Below, in pieces: positions 1 through 8,205 of a DNA stretch of 64,000 nt. A program made the translations under genes and the position numbers. Position 1 is the first letter of the stretch; every line of letters starts with the position of its first letter. Below the pieces are notes generated by a model. That model worked only from the letters and a program-made list of their open reading frames with translations, was not told where the DNA came from and did no database searches. Source of the DNA: Streptomyces spinosisporus (lineage in GTDB: Bacteria; Actinomycetota; Actinomycetes; Streptomycetales; Streptomycetaceae). The stretch lies in NCBI RefSeq assembly GCF_022698145.1, contig NZ_JALDAX010000020.1, positions 62,001 to 126,000 of the forward strand, given 5' to 3'.

Positions 1-82
1 TCACGGACCACTGGGTCCTCGCTGTTTTTATGGGTTCCGCCTCTATATCGGCGACTGGTTCACGCTTCTACGGTCCCTCCCC

Positions 83-1066
83 ATGACACAGACCAGAGCC
101 GCAAGCCGCCGTATCGCCCTGCTGGTGACCTTCCTGGTCGCCCTGCTCTCCTTCGTCGTGCCGGGCCGGGCGCACGCCGCCTCCCTCCAGGAGGTCACCG
201 GGTTCGGATCCAACCCGGGTGCGCTGCGGATGTTCCGCTACGTGCCCGACGGACTGCCGACCGGACGGCCCGTCGTCGTCGCGCTGCACGGCTGCACCCA
301 GGGCGCCGCCGGATACGGCAGCGGCAGCGGGTGGACCCAGCTCGCCGACCGGTGGAAGTTCTCCGTCGTGCTGCCGCAGCAGCAGAGCGCCAACAACGCA
401 TCGAACTGCTTCGACTGGTTCCAGAGCGGGGACATCGCGCGCGGCCAGGGCGAGGCCGCGAGCATCGCGCAGATGCTGGACCGTCAGCTCGCCGACACCG
501 GCGGCGACGCCTCGCGCGCCTACGTCACCGGGCTGTCCGCCGGCGGCGCCATGACCGCCGTGATGATGGCCGCCTACCCCGAGAAGTTCGCGGCCGGAGG
601 GGTCGTCGCCGGGCTGCCGTACGGATGCGCGCAGGCCGCCGGGTCGCCGTACGTGTGCATGTACGTCGGTGCCACGCAGACGGCGCGGCAGTGGGGCGAC
701 CGGGTGCGGGCCGCCCGCCCCGGCTACACCGGCCCCTGGCCCACCCTGACCGTCTTCCAGGGCACCGCCGACTACACCGTCAAGCCCGTCAACATGACCG
801 ACCTGATGAAGCAGTGGACCGATGTGCAGGGCGCCGACCAGAGCGTCGACGTCAGTGACACCGTGGCCGGATATCCGCACCAGATCTACAGGAACGCCAG
901 CGGGAACCCGGTCGTCGAGACGTACAGCATCACCGGGATGGGACACGGGCAGCCCGTCGACCCCGGCAGCGGCAGCGAGCAGTGCGGGACCGCCGGGGCC
1001 TACATCCTCGATGTGAACCTGTGCGCCGCCCACCGGCTCGGGCAGGCGTGGGGGCTCAACTCGTAG
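83..1066 (+). CDS. Secreted PHB-depolymerase/feruloyl-esterase family hydrolase
   Basis: A secreted serine esterase of the Esterase_PHB family, which attacks polyester or feruloyl-polysaccharide esters; the true substrate cannot be read from sequence. Residues 1-32 form a signal peptide (Arg-rich start, long hydrophobic core, Ala-His-Ala before the cleavage point). The alpha/beta-hydrolase landmarks follow in order: oxyanion HGC near 69-71, lipase box GLSAGG near 150, the acid in GTADYTV near 227, and the catalytic His in GMGHGQP near 285. At 327 residues it is a single catalytic domain with no binding module or linker. The ATG at 83 has only a weak ribosome-binding site upstream. Its 3' end overlaps the convergent lacI-type gene by 11 bp, so there is no room for a terminator between them. 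Proximity to a xyloside-utilisation operon suggests a part in plant cell wall breakdown (inference). Confidence 0.85.
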   Translation: MTQTRAASRRIALLVTFLVALLSFVVPGRAHAASLQEVTGFGSNPGALRMFRYVPDGLPTGRPVVVALHGCTQGAAGYGSGSGWTQLADRWKFSVVLPQQQSANNASNCFDWFQSGDIARGQGEAASIAQMLDRQLADTGGDASRAYVTGLSAGGAMTAVMMAAYPEKFAAGGVVAGLPYGCAQAAGSPYVCMYVGATQTARQWGDRVRAARPGYTGPWPTLTVFQGTADYTVKPVNMTDLMKQWTDVQGADQSVDVSDTVAGYPHQIYRNASGNPVVETYSITGMGHGQPVDPGSGSEQCGTAGAYILDVNLCAAHRLGQAWGLNS

Positions 1067-2066
1067 TCCGCGGCGCCGTGCTCGCCCGTTCCGTCATCCT
1101 GGGCGGCAGCAGCGTCGCCTCGGGCACGGCGTCGCCGCCCAGCTTCTTCATCAGCAGCTGCACCGCCTGCTCGCCCACCTCCGCGGACGGCAGGGCGACG
1201 GAGGTGACGGGAACCCGGACGGACTCGGCGAGTTCGTCCGGGCAGATGGCGGTGACGGAGAGGTCGCCGGGCACCCGCAGCCCCAGCTGCTCGAAGGCGT
1301 CGATCAACGGCTCCAGGAGCGGCTCGTTGTGGACGACGACCCCGGTCAACGCGGGCTGTTCGCGCAGCAGTTGCTCGGCGACCAGACGGGCGGCCGCGGG
1401 CGAGGCCTCGCAGGGGTGCACGGAGGAGGCGAGGCCGCTGCGGTCCGCGGCCGCGGTGAAGCCCTGGACCACCCGCTGGGCGAACGCGGTCCGCCGCACA
1501 TACACCTCCGGCGGCGAGCCGACCAGCGCGACCACCCGGTGCCCGAGCCGCGCCAGATGCTCCACGCACACCTCGCCGGCCGCCTTGAAGTCGAGGTCGA
1601 TGCAGGTCAGGCCCGCGGAGTCGGCCGGGAAGCCGATCATCACCGACGGCCGCTCCAGCGAGCGCAGCAACGGCAGCCGGGGATCGTGCAGTTGGACGTC
1701 CATCACGATCAGCGCGTCCACCAGCGCCGTGTCCGCGACCCGGCGCAGACCGTCGTCGCCCTCCTCCTGGGTGAGGAGCAGGACGTCGTGGTCGTAGCGG
1801 CGGGCCGTCGTCACCACCGACACCGCGAACCGCATCACGACCGGGACATGGATGCCGGCCCGGAGCGGGATCACGAGGGCCAGGACGTTCGAGCGGCTGC
1901 TGGCCAGGGCCCGGGCGCCCGCGTGCGGCCGGTAGCCCAGCTCACGGATGGCCTCCTCCACCCGGCGCCGGGTCTCCTCGGAGATCGGGCGCTTGCCGCT
2001 GAGCGCGTAGGAGACGGTGCTGGGGGAGACCCCGGCGTGCCGCGCCACATCGGTGATCTTCACCAT
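1056..2066 (-). CDS. LacI-family transcriptional repressor of the alpha-xyloside operon
   Basis: A LacI/GalR repressor of 336 residues, the usual family length. Residues 1-55 are the HTH and hinge: VKITDVARHAGVSPSTVSYA is the classic LacI recognition helix, and RPHAGARALAS ends the hinge region. The rest is a periplasmic-binding-protein-like effector domain. It is the last gene of the operon running down from 7414; its ATG shares the sequence TGATG with the stop of the alpha-xylosidase gene, which implies translational coupling. It therefore probably represses its own operon by binding the two palindromes at 7475-7512 and is released by an alpha-xyloside or xylo-oligosaccharide (inference from family and position). 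Confidence 0.9.
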   Translation of the reverse strand: MVKITDVARHAGVSPSTVSYALSGKRPISEETRRRVEEAIRELGYRPHAGARALASSRSNVLALVIPLRAGIHVPVVMRFAVSVVTTARRYDHDVLLLTQEEGDDGLRRVADTALVDALIVMDVQLHDPRLPLLRSLERPSVMIGFPADSAGLTCIDLDFKAAGEVCVEHLARLGHRVVALVGSPPEVYVRRTAFAQRVVQGFTAAADRSGLASSVHPCEASPAAARLVAEQLLREQPALTGVVVHNEPLLEPLIDAFEQLGLRVPGDLSVTAICPDELAESVRVPVTSVALPSAEVGEQAVQLLMKKLGGDAVPEATLLPPRMTERASTAPRTTS

Positions 2067-4318
2067 CAGCCCAGCTCCAGCGAGAGGAACCCGGTGCCCG
2101 CCTGCGCCCGCGCCGTCCGCTCCCCGGCCGCCAGCGCCCAGGCCGCCGCCGGATCACTGCACGTGGCGCGCAGGGTGTCCCCTTCCCGTACGACGGTGAA
2201 GGTGACGTCGCCGACCGGGACCGTCACCTGCCGACCCCGCTCCAGGCCGTACACCCGCAGCGTCACGCCGTCCGCGAGGTCGTAGTCGGGCCGGTCCTGC
2301 ACCGCGCCGACCGGGATCACCGCACCCGGCCTGACCAGCAGCGGCACGCTCAGGAACCCGTGCCGCTCGCGCACCCAGCGCGGACCAGTCACCGTCCGCC
2401 CGCTCAGGAAGTGCGTCCAGGTGCCCTCGGGCACGTAGTAGGACACGTCTCCCTCGTCGTCGAAGACGGGCGCGACCAGCAGGTCCGGGCCCAGCATGTA
2501 CTGCCGCTCCAGATGCGCGCACCCGGGATCGTCCGGGAACTCCAGGACCATCGCCCGCATCATCGGCAGGCCCTCGGCGTGGGCGGTGCGCGCGGCCTCG
2601 TACAGATACGGCATCAGGCTCAGCTTCAGCCGGGTGAACAGCCGCAGCACGTCCACGGACTCCTCGTCGAAGAGCCAGGGCACGCGGTAGGAGGAGGAGC
2701 CGTGCAGCCTGCTGTGCGAGGACAGCAGGCCGAAGGCGATCCAGCGCTTGAACAGCGCCGGGGTCGGGGTGCCCTCGAAGCCGCCGATGTCGTGGCTCCA
2801 GTAGCCGAAGCCGGACAGGCCGAGCGAGAGCCCGCCGCGCAGCGACTCGGCCATCGACTCGTACGTCGCCTCGCAGTCACCGCCCCAGTGCACCGGGAAC
2901 TTCTGGCTGCCGCTGGTCGCCGAACGGGCGAAGAGGACGGCCTCGCCCTCGCCGCGGTGCTTGCGCAGCACGTCGAAGACGGTGCGGTTGTAGAGGTACG
3001 TGTAGTAGTTGTGCATCCGCTCCGGGTCGGAGCCGTCGGACCACGCCACGTCGGTGGGCACCCGCTCGCCGAAGTCGGTCTTGAAGCAGTCGACGCCCTG
3101 CGCGAGCAGCGCCTCCAGCTTGGACGCGTACCAGTCGCGGGCGGCGGGGCTGGTGAAGTCGACCAGGGCCATGCCCGGCTGCCACATGTCCCACTGCCAG
3201 ACGCTGCCGTCCGGCCGTCTGAGCAGATGCCCGAGCGCCTTGCCCTCCGCGAACAGCGGTGAGCGCTGGGCGATGTAGGGGTTGATCCACACGCACACGC
3301 GCAGATCCCGTTCGTGCAGCCGGGACAGCATGCCCGCGGGGTCGGGGAAGACCCGCGGGTCCCACTGGAAGTCGCACCAGTTGAACTCGCGCATCCAGAA
3401 GCAGTCGAAGTGGAAGACGGACAGCGGCAGTTCACGCTCCCGCATGCCCTCGATGAACGAGGTCACCGTCTCCTCGTCGTACGACGTCGTGAAGGACGTC
3501 GACAGCCACAGGCCGAACGACCAGGCGGGCGGCAGGGCCGGGCGGCCGGTGAGCGCCGTGTACTTGCGGATGATGTCCTTCGGGGTCGGGCCGTAGATGA
3601 CGTAGTACGTCAACTCCTGTGTCTCGGCGCTGAACTGGACCCTGGAGACCGCCTCCGAGCCGACCTCGAAGGAGACCTTTCCGGGGTGGTCGACGAAGAC
3701 GCCGTAGCCCGCGTCCGTCAGATAGAAGGGGACGTTCTTGTAGGCCTGTTCGGTGGCCGTGCCGCCGTCGGCGTTCCAGATGTCGACGACCTGGCCGTTC
3801 TTGACCAGCGGGCCGAAGCGTTCGCCGAGGCCGTAGACGGAGGTGCCGACCGTCAGGCCGAGCTGCTCGCGCAGATAGTGGGCGCCGGTGGCGGCATTAC
3901 GCATGATGCCCATGCCCTTGGGACCGCTGGAGGTGAGGGTGCGGCCGTGCGCGAGGAAGTCCAGGTGCCAGCTGCCGGAGCGGGCCAGCTTCAGGGACAG
4001 CGCACCAGAGGTGAGGGTCGCGTGTTCCTCGTCGTAGGAGATGTGGGGCGAGAACTCCTGTCCGGTGACGTCGAATTCGGGGCCGCGGGGCTGTTCGCCC
4101 TCGAAGTGGGTGAAGGTGACCCCGATGACGTCGGGCATCGGGGCGCTCGCGCTGATCGTCACGACCGGTCCCTTCAACAGGTCGCCGCGGTGGCGGATGG
4201 GCTGGGTCGGTGCGTGGATCTCCAGCGTGCCGTCCATGGCCTCGACGTCGAGGACCTCGACCGGGTGGGCCGCGGTGACGCCCTCGCGCAGCAGCCAGTA
4301 ACCATCGGTGAACTTCAC
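2066..4318 (-). CDS. yicI: Alpha-xylosidase, glycoside hydrolase family 31 (YicI-like)
   Basis: An intracellular GH31 enzyme of 750 residues that cleaves alpha-xylosidic bonds, as in isoprimeverose from xyloglucan. There is no signal peptide, so it acts on imported sugar. The catalytic barrel carries KTDFGERVPTDV near residue 411 (nucleophile Asp) and PVHWGGDC near 478 (acid/base Asp), both in the form typical of YicI-type alpha-xylosidases rather than alpha-glucosidases. Residues 1-220 form the N-terminal beta domain, and the C-terminus is the beta-sandwich region. The GTG at 4318 is chosen because the reading frame upstream of it lies over the permease gene in another frame and because VKFTDGYWLL is the expected family start. 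It lies 11 bp after the second permease gene and overlaps the repressor gene at its end. Confidence 0.9.
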   Translation of the reverse strand: MKFTDGYWLLREGVTAAHPVEVLDVEAMDGTLEIHAPTQPIRHRGDLLKGPVVTISASAPMPDVIGVTFTHFEGEQPRGPEFDVTGQEFSPHISYDEEHATLTSGALSLKLARSGSWHLDFLAHGRTLTSSGPKGMGIMRNAATGAHYLREQLGLTVGTSVYGLGERFGPLVKNGQVVDIWNADGGTATEQAYKNVPFYLTDAGYGVFVDHPGKVSFEVGSEAVSRVQFSAETQELTYYVIYGPTPKDIIRKYTALTGRPALPPAWSFGLWLSTSFTTSYDEETVTSFIEGMRERELPLSVFHFDCFWMREFNWCDFQWDPRVFPDPAGMLSRLHERDLRVCVWINPYIAQRSPLFAEGKALGHLLRRPDGSVWQWDMWQPGMALVDFTSPAARDWYASKLEALLAQGVDCFKTDFGERVPTDVAWSDGSDPERMHNYYTYLYNRTVFDVLRKHRGEGEAVLFARSATSGSQKFPVHWGGDCEATYESMAESLRGGLSLGLSGFGYWSHDIGGFEGTPTPALFKRWIAFGLLSSHSRLHGSSSYRVPWLFDEESVDVLRLFTRLKLSLMPYLYEAARTAHAEGLPMMRAMVLEFPDDPGCAHLERQYMLGPDLLVAPVFDDEGDVSYYVPEGTWTHFLSGRTVTGPRWVRERHGFLSVPLLVRPGAVIPVGAVQDRPDYDLADGVTLRVYGLERGRQVTVPVGDVTFTVVREGDTLRATCSDPAAAWALAAGERTARAQAGTGFLSLELG

Positions 4319-4329
4319 GTGGGGAGTCC

Positions 4330-5154
4330 TTACTTGACGGCACCCACGGCGATGCCGCGGGTGAGGGTCCGCTGGAAGACGAGGAAGAAGACGATCGCGG
4401 GGAGCACGCCGAGCAGGGCCGCCGCGTTGGTCATCGTGGCGTCCATCAGCCGCTGGCCCTGGAGGACGCCGAGGGCCACCGACACCGTCTGGTTGTCGTT
4501 GGAGATCAGCATGACCAGGGGGAGCAGGAACTCGTTCCAGGTCCAGATGAAGAAGAAGACCAGCAGCACGCCGATCGTGGGCCGGCTGACCGGGACGACG
4601 ATCCGCCACAGCACCTGCCACTTGTTCGCCCCGTCGATACGGGCCGCCTCGATGATCTCGCGCGGGAAGCGGCCGAGGACCGAGGAGAGCAGATAGGTGC
4701 CGAAGGCCGCCTGGATCACCGTGAAGACGATGATCACGCTCAACCTGGTGTCGTACAGGCCCACTTGCTTGCTCAGGTAGTAGATCGGGTAGACCAGCGC
4801 CTCCTGCGGGAGCATGTTCGCGAGGACGAAGAAGGCGAGGACCCAGGTGCGGCCCTTGACCCTGCCGATGCCGATCGCGTACGCGTTCAGGACCGACAGG
4901 ACGGCCGCGAGGATCGCCACCGAGCCGCTGATCAGGACGGAGTTGACGAGCTTCTGGCTGTAGTCGACCCGCTGCCAGAAGTCCTTCAAGCCGTCCAGAT
5001 ACAGGCCGTCGGGGAGGCTGAGCGGGCCGTTCTGCGCGTACTCGGACGGTGACTTGACCGCGTTGACGGCGACGATCAGGAACGGCACGACCATGAACAG
5101 GGCCGCGATGCACAGGGCGATGAGCACCGGGTAGCGGCGCAGGGCAGCGGTCAT
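4330..5154 (-). CDS. Sugar ABC transporter permease (MalG-type)
   Basis: The second inner-membrane subunit of a CUT1 carbohydrate importer, 274 residues with about six membrane segments. The EAA loop that contacts the ATPase is visible as EIIEAARIDGANKWQVLWRI near residue 175, followed by the MalG-like ending with a short basic tail. The ATG at 5154 overlaps the stop of the first permease gene by 4 bp (ATGA), a sign of translational coupling. No ATPase gene is present in the operon; Streptomyces CUT1 importers commonly share the ATPase MsiK encoded elsewhere, and that is expected here (inference). Confidence 0.9.
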   Translation of the reverse strand: MTAALRRYPVLIALCIAALFMVVPFLIVAVNAVKSPSEYAQNGPLSLPDGLYLDGLKDFWQRVDYSQKLVNSVLISGSVAILAAVLSVLNAYAIGIGRVKGRTWVLAFFVLANMLPQEALVYPIYYLSKQVGLYDTRLSVIIVFTVIQAAFGTYLLSSVLGRFPREIIEAARIDGANKWQVLWRIVVPVSRPTIGVLLVFFFIWTWNEFLLPLVMLISNDNQTVSVALGVLQGQRLMDATMTNAAALLGVLPAIVFFLVFQRTLTRGIAVGAVK

Positions 5155-6119
5155 GTCCGTATCCCTTCGTCCGCGTCCTCGGAGCGCGTCTGCAGCTTCA
5201 GGCCGATCAGGGAGAGGACCAGGATGATCACGGTGAGGATCGTGGAGATCGCGGCGCCGTAGCCGACCTGGGTCTTCTCGAAGAAGGTGGAGAAGGAGAA
5301 GTAGGAGGGCACGTCGGTGGCGCCGCCCGGGCCGCCCTTGGTCAGGACGTACACCGCGCCGAACACCTTCAGCGCGGCGATCGTGCACCAGGTGAGGACG
5401 ACATAGATCTCCGGGCGGATCTGCGGCAGCGTGACGTGCCAGAAGCGGCGCCACCAGCCGGCCCCGTCCAGCTCGGCCGCCTCGTGCAACTGCGGGTCCA
5501 CACGCTGCAGTCCGGCCATGAAGACGACCAGCGGAAAGCCGATCTGCACCCAGACCATCACGCCCATCACGCTGTACGGCGCGATGTCGGGGTCGCCGAG
5601 CCAGTCCTGCTGCCAGGAGCCCAGGCCCACCGCCTTCAGCAGCTCGTTGAGCGAGCCGTTGTCCGGCGCGAGGATCCAGCTCCAGACGATGCCGGCGACC
5701 GCGATCGGCAGCACCTGCGGGAGATAGAAGCAGGCGCGCAGGACCGCGGCCCAGCGGGAGCCGAAGTGCCTGCCGATGTAGTCGAACAGGGCGGCGGCCA
5801 GCACGAGACCGATGACGGTCGGTACGGCCGCCATGGCGACCACCATGAACAGGCTGTGCCGGAACGACGCCCAGAACTCCGAGTCGTCCATCAGCTCGCG
5901 GTAGTTGGCGAGCCCGGTCCACTTCGGGCTGCCGACTCCCTGCCACTCGGTGAAGCTCACGCCCGTGTTCATCAGGAACGGCACGACGACGATCGCCAGG
6001 AACGCGAGGATGCCCGGGAGCAGGAAGAGGGCGTACGAATCGCGGGTACGGGGGCTGCGCGGGCCGGGCTGCCGGTACTTGCCGACGGCCCGCGCGCCCC
6101 GTTCGACGGTCACCGTCAT
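5151..6119 (-). CDS. Sugar ABC transporter permease (MalF-type)
   Basis: The first inner-membrane subunit of the CUT1 importer, 322 residues. After a basic cytoplasmic N-terminus of about 30 residues there are six hydrophobic helices; the EAA loop reads LHEAAELDGAGWWRRFWHVT near residue 225. The ATG at 6119 overlaps the stop of the binding-protein gene by 4 bp, and its own stop overlaps the next permease start by 4 bp, so the three transporter genes form a tightly coupled unit. Together with the solute-binding protein it should import alpha-xylosides for the downstream GH31 enzyme (inference from context). Confidence 0.9.
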   Translation of the reverse strand: MTVTVERGARAVGKYRQPGPRSPRTRDSYALFLLPGILAFLAIVVVPFLMNTGVSFTEWQGVGSPKWTGLANYRELMDDSEFWASFRHSLFMVVAMAAVPTVIGLVLAAALFDYIGRHFGSRWAAVLRACFYLPQVLPIAVAGIVWSWILAPDNGSLNELLKAVGLGSWQQDWLGDPDIAPYSVMGVMVWVQIGFPLVVFMAGLQRVDPQLHEAAELDGAGWWRRFWHVTLPQIRPEIYVVLTWCTIAALKVFGAVYVLTKGGPGGATDVPSYFSFSTFFEKTQVGYGAAISTILTVIILVLSLIGLKLQTRSEDADEGIRT

Positions 6120-7414
6120 TGCTTCGGTGCGTCCTTGTCGTAGGCCTGCTGAAGGGCGTCGAGATAGCCGTCCGGTTTGGCGTTGCCCGTCATCAGCTTC
6201 TGGGTCTCGGAGACGAGGACGTCGTAGAAGCCGTTGATCGGCCAGTCCGGGTAGAAGGCGAGTCCGTCCCTCTGGCTGACCGTGTTGAAGTCGGTGATCA
6301 GCTTCTTGGACTTCGGGTCCGTGATGGCGCTCGTGTCGGCGGCGATCGGGATGCCGCCCTTGTTGCCGAGCAGGTTCTGGATCTTCTTCGACAGGGTGAT
6401 GTCGATGAAGTCGTAGGCGAGGTCCTTGTTCTTGGCGTTCTTGGGGGCCACCCAGAGGTTGCCGCCCGAGCCCAGGGTCAGATCGGAGCCGGGCCACAGG
6501 GTGGTGTCCCAGTCGAACTTCGCCTCCGACTGGAAGCGGCCGTACCACCAGCTGCCGGAGAACAGGATCGGTGCCTTGCCCTGGATCCAGGAGACGCCCG
6601 CGTCCTCGGCCTTGGTGCTGGTGGACTTCTTGCTGATGTAGCCCTTCTTCACCCAGTCGGCGAAGGTGTCGGCGGCGTACGTCCAGGCCGGGTCGTGGAA
6701 GTCGGGTTTGCCCTTGTACAGCTCGTATGCGTCGACCCACGAGCGGTCGGCCTTGGAGAGGGCGAGCTGGTAGAGGTACTGCTGCGCCATGTACTCGGCG
6801 CCGGCGTTGGCGAGCGGGGTGACGCCCTTCTTCACGAAGGCGTCCATCGCGGCCGTGAGCTGGTCGAACGTCTTCGGTTCGGCGATCTTGTACTTCTTGA
6901 AGAGGTCCTTGTTGTAATAGACCATCGTGTACTCGGCGTAGTCGGTCACGCCGTACCACTTGCCGGAGCCCATGACCCCGTCGGTGTCGTACCGGCTGGT
7001 CGTGGCGACGCCCGCGCTCAGCTTCTTGTCCCAGCCGCGCTTGGCGGCCTCGGCGCTCAGATCGGTCAGCAGGCCCTGCTTGGAGAGCTGGCCCGCGGTC
7101 GCGTTGCCCTTGTTGTACTCCATGAGGTCGGGCGCGTCGGAGGAGTTGAGGATCATGGGCGCGGTCTTCTGGATCTGTTCGAAGCCCTTCTCCTCGAACT
7201 TCACCTTGACGCCCGGATGTGACGCCTCGAACTCCTTGATCGCCTCGTTCCAGGCCACACCCATCGCGCTGTCGGGGCCCTCGTAGTGCCAGAGCCTGAG
7301 CGTCTTGGCGTCGGAGGACGAGTCGTCGCCCGAACCACCGCAAGCGGTCGCGAGCAGCGCTCCTCCCAGGACCGCGGCCGTGACAGTCATCACACGCCTT
7401 CGTGCCGTCAACAT
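6116..7414 (-). CDS. Extracellular sugar-binding lipoprotein of the alpha-xyloside ABC importer
   Basis: A CUT1-type solute-binding lipoprotein of 432 residues and the first gene of the operon. The N-terminus has a basic start, a hydrophobic stretch and the lipobox LLATAC, giving a lipidated Cys at residue 25. The mature part has the SBP_bac_1 character (TLRLWHYEG, FEEKGFEQIQ, GIPIAAD). The ATG at 7414 was preferred over longer in-frame extensions because a strong GGAGG lies 7-11 bases upstream and the lipobox then falls at the normal distance. The promoter region just upstream holds two LacI-type palindromes (7475-7512). Confidence 0.92.
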   Translation of the reverse strand: MLTARRRVMTVTAAVLGGALLATACGGSGDDSSSDAKTLRLWHYEGPDSAMGVAWNEAIKEFEASHPGVKVKFEEKGFEQIQKTAPMILNSSDAPDLMEYNKGNATAGQLSKQGLLTDLSAEAAKRGWDKKLSAGVATTSRYDTDGVMGSGKWYGVTDYAEYTMVYYNKDLFKKYKIAEPKTFDQLTAAMDAFVKKGVTPLANAGAEYMAQQYLYQLALSKADRSWVDAYELYKGKPDFHDPAWTYAADTFADWVKKGYISKKSTSTKAEDAGVSWIQGKAPILFSGSWWYGRFQSEAKFDWDTTLWPGSDLTLGSGGNLWVAPKNAKNKDLAYDFIDITLSKKIQNLLGNKGGIPIAADTSAITDPKSKKLITDFNTVSQRDGLAFYPDWPINGFYDVLVSETQKLMTGNAKPDGYLDALQQAYDKDAPKQ

Positions 7415-7474
7415 CCCTGCCTCCAGGAGAGCCGGGCGGAAAATCGGGGCGCCACGCGGCGACCGTGCCCTCCG

Positions 7475-7512
7475 TCGAATCGATTCGATGCGTGACGTCG
7501 AAGCGCTTCGAC
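7475..7512. promoter_or_regulatory. Two tandem LacI-family operators in the xyloside operon promoter
   Basis: Two perfect palindromes lie 61-98 bp upstream of the binding-protein start: TCGAATCGATTCGA at 7475-7488 and GTCGAAGCGCTTCGAC at 7497-7512. Their centres are 23 bp apart, about two helical turns. Both have the central CG and symmetric half-sites typical of LacI/GalR operators. The operon they precede ends with a LacI repressor gene (1056-2066), the obvious ligand. The arrangement is seen directly; the binding partner is inferred. Confidence 0.7.
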
Positions 7513-7601
7513 GGGCGAAGGTAGGTGCGGGCCGGGGGCCCGTCAATGCATCGGACGGGAATTGCTGTGCGGGGGTGGGGTTCTGGTGGGGGTTCGGGGG
7601 T

Positions 7602-7661
7602 GTGCAGCTCCTCGGCGACGGCGACGAAGTCCCGCAGCAGGCGGGGGTCGTCCTCGCGTCT
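7602..7661 (-). pseudogene. Fragment of a LysR-type regulator N-terminus
   Basis: On the minus strand this stretch reads DDPRLLRDFVAVAEELH, the signature opening of many actinobacterial LysR regulators, just before the helix-turn-helix. A stop codon lies immediately upstream in frame, and the sequence after the His no longer matches the expected F-x-R-A-A continuation. No start codon or downstream HTH is left. I read it as a relic; the match is short, so the confidence is moderate. It points in the opposite direction to the LysR C-terminal fragment at 7740-8060. Confidence 0.5.
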
Positions 7662-7739
7662 TCACGCGTGCCGCGAGCCGATGGTGGTGCTGCCCGAGGG
7701 TCGGCGGAGTGGGTCGATCTGGCCCGTCGTGTTTTTGGT

Positions 7740-8060
7740 GGACATGACATCGAAATCGCGTCACCTGTGCCGCTGGCGGTGGGGGACGAGGAGTTCCGGC
7801 GGATCATGGCCAAGCTGCGGAACCCGATCCTCGCCGTGGTGGATTTTCCGGTCATGCCCAGAACGGTCCTGCGCCCATTGGCCGAGCCTGTGCCTTTGTC
7901 ACCGGTGTCCCTTGTGTGGCGTAAGGGGCTGGTGCACCTGCAATTCGACGCGCTTCGACGGGCGGCACGCGAGCTCTCGGACGGGGAAGGGTGGCTGAGA
8001 AGGCCCCCCGAGGGATGGATTCCAGCCATCGACGAGGCCCTCGTTCGGTCCATCTACTGA
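7740..8060 (+). pseudogene. Truncated LysR-type regulator, C-terminal effector-domain remnant
   Basis: This frame reads EFRRIMAKLRNPILAVVDF, then LSPVSLVWRKGLVHL, DALRRAARELSDGEGWL and a TGA at 8058-8060. These are the last 100 or so residues of a LysR-type effector domain; LSPVSLVWRKGLVHP and DALRRAARELA are recurrent in Streptomyces LysR proteins. Upstream in the same frame the sequence becomes low-complexity and has no HTH, and the usual ribosome-binding site and start are missing. The open frame back to 7305 runs through the xyloside promoter and is not believable as a protein. It appears to be a decayed gene whose N-terminal part was lost or inverted (compare 7602-7661). Confidence 0.6.
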
Positions 8061-8131
8061 CACGTGGCCAACACACAACCTCCGCGTGCGCTACATTCGT
8101 GCCCCGAGCACGTTGTGATAAGGGGGGCGCT

Positions 8132-8155
8132 CGAACCCGGTGGGGGCCGGGTTCG
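8132..8155 (+). promoter_or_regulatory. Hairpin in the leader of the matA-matB operon
   Basis: A perfect 9-bp inverted repeat, CGAACCCGG (8132-8140) and CCGGGTTCG (8147-8155), with a 6-base loop TGGGGG, about 50 bp before the proposed matA start. It has no T-run, so it is more likely an mRNA leader structure or protein site than a terminator. Function unknown. Confidence 0.4.
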
Positions 8156-8205
8156 GTCGACGTGTGCTCGAGTCGTACGCGCACCCGGAACTGTCCCGTG
8201 GGGGG

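Noticed and set aside
7305..7739. A full-length plus-strand gene extending upstream of the LysR C-terminus
   Set aside because: The frame crosses the xyloside promoter and operators, shows no HTH and has low-complexity sequence; only the part after 7740 looks like LysR.
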